This document shows positions 5,903-8,771 of a stretch of 8,771 nt of DNA, one piece after another. The translations under genes were made by a program, and so were the position numbers. The number at the start of each line of letters is the position of its first letter. Within the stretch, counting starts at the first letter, position 1. Source of the stretch: Candidatus Bathyarchaeota archaeon (lineage in GTDB: Archaea > Thermoproteota > Bathyarchaeia > 40CM-2-53-6). A model generated the notes under the pieces. That model did not search any database. It had not been told where the DNA came from and saw only the letters and a list, made by a program, of their open reading frames with translations. The stretch covers positions 1-8,771 of the forward strand of contig VBBG01000189.1 in the NCBI GenBank assembly GCA_005882905.1, in the 5' to 3' direction.

Positions 5903-7567
5903 TCAATTGTTCCAGTATGGTCTTGTCGTTATGAACTGCAGCTTGGCCTCTAAGAGGTCCTTGTAGAATTCATCATCGCTCTCATGCATCTTCGATAAGA
6001 CCCTGCTGGCCGTCTGAGGACCAATCCCATAGACAGACTGAGCAATAACCGCTCTCCTCCCATAGGCGATAACGAGGTCGGCAGAGCGTCGCGCCCTTGT
6101 CAACGCCTTCTGCTCGTTCTCGTCCAGTGTCGCCTTGTTTCGTTTTTTGTGGAGAACGCTTGTCACATAGCCACTAGACCAGAAAACAGGAGCTAGGAGT
6201 TTGGAATCACACTTGGGACAAGAAGGATGGTCGGGTAGACCAGCGATGGTAATGTCATTGGCGAGGTTCGCGCATTCGAAGCAGAGCAGGTCGATAGCTC
6301 GTCCTTCAATTGAGATGCGAAGCCGCGCCATATTGTCGGCCGCAACATTCTCCGGAGCGATCAGCTCCGGAATGTCAACATGTCGATAGAGAATGTGGTA
6401 GGCCAGTGGTGTCGGCTTGTCCTTTGACCGGAAGAATCTGACTTCCATGTTTTGTTCTTTGATCTGCTTGAAGATCTTCTTGACTCCTTCAAAGTCTGCC
6501 CGTTCGACTTGAGCCTCACGAATCGTCTCGTCGTAGATTGGGGTTAGCCGGAACCGGATCTGTAGCTCTTTCATTGCGCCACCATACATGAGTCGTCCAC
6601 GGCTCAACGCTCCGAACCTCTCAGCGATCTGCTTCATCTGCAACTCCCAGGGAAAGTGCCGGTGCAAGACACCATGACATGCGCCTCCAAGTACCGGCTC
6701 GTCAACTCCGAAGACCTGTTTCAGGAATAGATCCTCAAGATCCAGGTCTGCTGTGTCCGCTGTCATCTCGTAGAGTATCCGGTAGGAGTCCCACCACCAC
6801 ATTCGCACAAGACCCTGACGTCGGAAGAGTTCCTCGATCACCTCACCAAGGGTGAAGTTGAGGACGTCTCCGAAGTGAGTGTGAATTATGATGTAACGAT
6901 CGAATCCTTCGATCAGAACCCGATCGTTGGTCGGGACGGGTGCGCCGGTGGCTCTGTGAGTCTCTATCTCCTCGACGACTCTGCGTACCCCGTACGGGTC
7001 CGCGGGCCATATTCGCGAGAACTTCTCGACAACAGGAGCCCGGGTCTTGTGTTCGTCCAACAACCTATCGATCTGTTTCCGGTATTCTCCGACTCGGACG
7101 GCAAGAGCGCCTGGCACGGGGAGTATCTGCCCGTCCCATCCCGGAATGGCTGCGGTGGGATCGTTGACGGGTAGGACGTACACCTTGCCATCGTCGGTGA
7201 TCTGTTTCATCTGCCAGACCCGTCCCTTGACGATAAAGTTGAGGCCGACGTGGGCCATGGTGAGCATGAACTCTTCCCCGAGAATTCCAACCGACTGCTG
7301 GTTGGTTAGATCGATCACGGGATAGCGCCGCTCGTCGGGGATCATGCTGAGGTTCTCGTAGTAGTACAGTCTCGTCCGAGAGGTCCGGTAGAGATCCTGA
7401 TCGTCTCGTCTGAGGTAGCCCATCTTCCGCATGAACTCGACAACCTTCTCCAGCTCAGCATCCTCAAGCCCAGAGTAGGGAAACGCTCTCGACAGGACTT
7501 GCTTGATGTGGGCGAAGGGGACGCTGCCTTCAGAGTCCATCAATAGGCCGGCGACCTGATGTGCCAA
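5903..7567 (-). CDS. lhr: Lhr helicase, C-terminal part (winged helix, Lhr-core domain, C4 zinc motif)
   Basis: This is the non-RecA half of an Lhr superfamily 2 helicase. Homology already begins upstream of the TTG at 7567, in PTIIHHGALDVLAHQVAGLL from about 7600, so the start is an artefact of the frame break. Numbered from that TTG, residues 2-70 are the winged-helix region. Then comes the large Lhr-specific domain, including 'GFDRYIIIHTHFGDVLN' (221-237), which matches the family core. Near the end, C429, C432, C450 and C453 (CFEC ... CPKC) form a probable zinc ribbon, as I recall for archaeal aLhr1-type proteins. A GIGPQTA segment (514-520) and the ending 'EFYKDLLEAKLQFITTRPYW' match the usual C-terminus, so the 3' end is complete. 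Its role is DNA repair or replication-fork processing, possibly with RNA-DNA hybrids as substrate. On its own this piece has no ATPase. Confidence 0.85.
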   Translation of the reverse strand: MAHQVAGLLMDSEGSVPFAHIKQVLSRAFPYSGLEDAELEKVVEFMRKMGYLRRDDQDLYRTSRTRLYYYENLSMIPDERRYPVIDLTNQQSVGILGEEFMLTMAHVGLNFIVKGRVWQMKQITDDGKVYVLPVNDPTAAIPGWDGQILPVPGALAVRVGEYRKQIDRLLDEHKTRAPVVEKFSRIWPADPYGVRRVVEEIETHRATGAPVPTNDRVLIEGFDRYIIIHTHFGDVLNFTLGEVIEELFRRQGLVRMWWWDSYRILYEMTADTADLDLEDLFLKQVFGVDEPVLGGACHGVLHRHFPWELQMKQIAERFGALSRGRLMYGGAMKELQIRFRLTPIYDETIREAQVERADFEGVKKIFKQIKEQNMEVRFFRSKDKPTPLAYHILYRHVDIPELIAPENVAADNMARLRISIEGRAIDLLCFECANLANDITIAGLPDHPSCPKCDSKLLAPVFWSSGYVTSVLHKKRNKATLDENEQKALTRARRSADLVIAYGRRAVIAQSVYGIGPQTASRVLSKMHESDDEFYKDLLEAKLQFITTRPYWNN

Positions 7568-8693
7568 GACATCGAGCGCACCGTGGTGAATGATTGTTGG
7601 CTGATACTAGAACTCCCTGTGAGGTTCTGGTTAGAGTGTGTCCGGATCTTCCTACGCGTTGTACGAGGCTGTTGACCTGGCGCGGGGACATGTACTGGAC
7701 GACGAGGTCGACGGAGCCGATGTCGATGCCCAGCTCCAGGGTGCTAGTGCAGACTAGTCCCTTGACCTGGCGGGCCTTGAACGCCTCCTCTGCCCGGACC
7801 CGCTCTTCCTTTGGGAGCGAACCGTGGTGGACCATTATCTTCTTGTCCATCATGTTGAATTTCGAGCCGAGCATCTCAGCGTTGACCCGGCTGTTGACGA
7901 AGATTAGCGTAGAATCGTGCGCTTCGACAAGATCAGCCACTAAGGCGAGTCGTGCGGCAGCCTCAGGGGCCGTGTAGAGGCGTCGGGCGAGTTCCTGATC
8001 CTCCTCGCCAGGCGGAGGATACTCGATCTTGTACCTGGTATCCTTGCTCAGCGGAATCTGAATAATCCTGACCGGCTCAGAGCCGCCGAGAAATCGAGAA
8101 ATCTCCTCGGGATTGCCAACAGTTGCCGAGAGTCCTACCCTTTGGAATCCTTCTGGACGCGCTTCTCTGAGCCGTTCTAGCCCAACTGTCAGCTGGACGC
8201 CGCGACGATCTCCTGCCAGTTCGTGAACCTCATCGACCACTACTGCCTTGACGTGTAGAAGGTGTTGTCTCATCCGCCTTCCAGGAAGGATTGCTTGCAG
8301 TGTTTCTGGAGTAGTTATGAGAAGGTCTGGAGGTCTGCCAGCCATTCTTCGGCGATCAGCCGCAGGAGTGTCACCATGTCTGACCTCGACCGTGAAGCCA
8401 AGTTTCGCTGACCAGATCTGCAGGCGTTTGAGGAGATCGCGGTTTAGTGCTCTGAGCGGAGTGATGTAGAGTAGCGAGATTCCTTGTCGATTCTGGTCCT
8501 GGACCATCTTGTCCATGAGTGGTAGGAGGGCAGCCTCTGTCTTTCCTGATCCGGTAGGTGCTATGACCAAGACATTCTCGCCTTGAACGATGAAAGGAAT
8601 CGCCTCTGCCTGAGGAGGAGTTGGGGCGGAGATCCCAGTCTCTTGCAGGAGACCCTTCAAGGGCGGTGAGAGCAGAGTGAATGCTTCTTGCAC
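7530..8693 (-). CDS. lhr: Lhr helicase, N-terminal RecA1-RecA2 ATPase part, frame broken near 7600
   Basis: This fragment holds the two motor domains of an Lhr helicase, a 3'-to-5' ATP-driven translocase. The Q-motif region is PTPPQAEAIP (24-33). Walker A is APTGSGKT (45-52). Motif Ia/Ib is seen in TPLRALNRDL and TTPE (127-130), Walker B is DEVH (154-157), and motif III is SAT (189-191). In RecA2, STLIFVNSR precedes VHHGSL; TSTLELGIDIG and motif VI QRVGRSGH (345-352) follow. The family continues with 'GVLVSA' (360-365); after that the frame drifts into unrelated residues and stops at 7530. The real continuation is in the overlapping frame. The GTG at 8693 fits the expected N-terminus, as no ATG exists in frame upstream within the window. 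Together the two parts total about 930 residues, a normal archaeal Lhr size minus a small gap. Confidence 0.85.
   Translation of the reverse strand: MQEAFTLLSPPLKGLLQETGISAPTPPQAEAIPFIVQGENVLVIAPTGSGKTEAALLPLMDKMVQDQNRQGISLLYITPLRALNRDLLKRLQIWSAKLGFTVEVRHGDTPAADRRRMAGRPPDLLITTPETLQAILPGRRMRQHLLHVKAVVVDEVHELAGDRRGVQLTVGLERLREARPEGFQRVGLSATVGNPEEISRFLGGSEPVRIIQIPLSKDTRYKIEYPPPGEEDQELARRLYTAPEAAARLALVADLVEAHDSTLIFVNSRVNAEMLGSKFNMMDKKIMVHHGSLPKEERVRAEEAFKARQVKGLVCTSTLELGIDIGSVDLVVQYMSPRQVNSLVQRVGRSGHTLTRTSQGVLVSANNHSPRCARCLGTSGRRPIDGL
7570..7607 (-). other. Frame break within lhr, with an apparent missing segment
   Basis: Upstream coding ends its family match at GVLVSA (codon at 7599-7601). Downstream coding starts its match at QPTIIHHGALDVLAHQ (from 7603 downward), and a TAG at 7609-7607 closes that frame further upstream. 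Lhr proteins normally have about 30 residues between the 'GV' strand after motif VI and 'LDVLA.Q'. Only about 10 can be accounted for here, so some 60 bases (not a multiple of three) appear lost. Confidence 0.65.
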
Positions 8694-8739
8694 TGCAAGT
8701 TTCCCGATGGTTGAGGGTCTATTGCATTGTGCTTCTGAG

Positions 8740-8747
8740 AAATAAAC
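8740..8747 (-). promoter_or_regulatory. TATA-like box upstream of lhr
   Basis: The minus strand reads GTTTATTT here. A start of transcription about 26 bases downstream falls near 8717, giving a leader of roughly 24 bases before the GTG at 8693. No Shine-Dalgarno site is seen in that leader. The bases from 8748 to the window end show no coding signal I can support. Confidence 0.4.
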
Positions 8748-8771
8748 TTCCTAGGTGACCAAAAGTGCGGT

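Noticed and set aside
6875..7174. Plus-strand open frames opposite lhr (6875-7174, 6940-7167, 7047-7325)
   Set aside because: They are antisense to a well conserved coding region and their products show no recognisable features.

Overview
The window looks like chromosomal DNA of an archaeon. Lhr of the archaeal type with a C-terminal C4 zinc motif, TATA-like boxes placed for leaderless or short-leader transcripts, absence of Shine-Dalgarno sites, frequent TTG/GTG starts, and secreted or membrane-anchored surface proteins all point that way. The C-terminal anchor of the NHL protein resembles one I associate from memory with Bathyarchaeia/Nitrososphaerota-type genomes. That lineage is an inference; no rRNA or tRNA is present to test it.

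Layout, left to right. (1) The first 172 bases hold the N-terminal part of a minus-strand PPOX-like (pyridoxamine 5'-phosphate oxidase/flavin-split-barrel) gene that runs off the window. Upstream of it on the same strand (217-855) is a complete MBL-fold hydrolase of the YcbL/GloC-like glyoxalase II type. (2) Bases 862-1140 are a regulatory gap with a good TATA box for the next gene and a 15-nt palindrome. (3) 1141-2489 is a secreted S53 (sedolisin/kumamolisin) peptidase on the plus strand, split between two frames near 1490. It is followed by a hairpin plus T-run. (4) 2601-4757 (minus) encodes a 718-residue surface protein with twelve NHL-type repeats of about 47 residues, consistent with two six-bladed propellers, between an N-terminal hydrophobic segment and a C-terminal membrane anchor. 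(5) 4987-5877 (plus) is a beta-class DNA methyltransferase with no restriction partner in view. (6) 5903-8693 (minus) is a large Lhr helicase, split between two frames near 7600.

The genes do not form one pathway. The peptidase and the NHL propeller are convergent and both extracytoplasmic, so the centre has a cell-surface character. The methyltransferase and Lhr act on nucleic acid and are convergent with only 25 bases between them. No mobile element, CRISPR array, integrase or toxin system is visible, and I found no convincing undescribed system.

The most notable feature is that two otherwise well conserved genes (S53 peptidase and Lhr) are each frame-broken where the protein also seems to lack roughly 10-20 family residues. 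This means either two real small deletions or two assembly collapses, and it decides whether these genes are functional.
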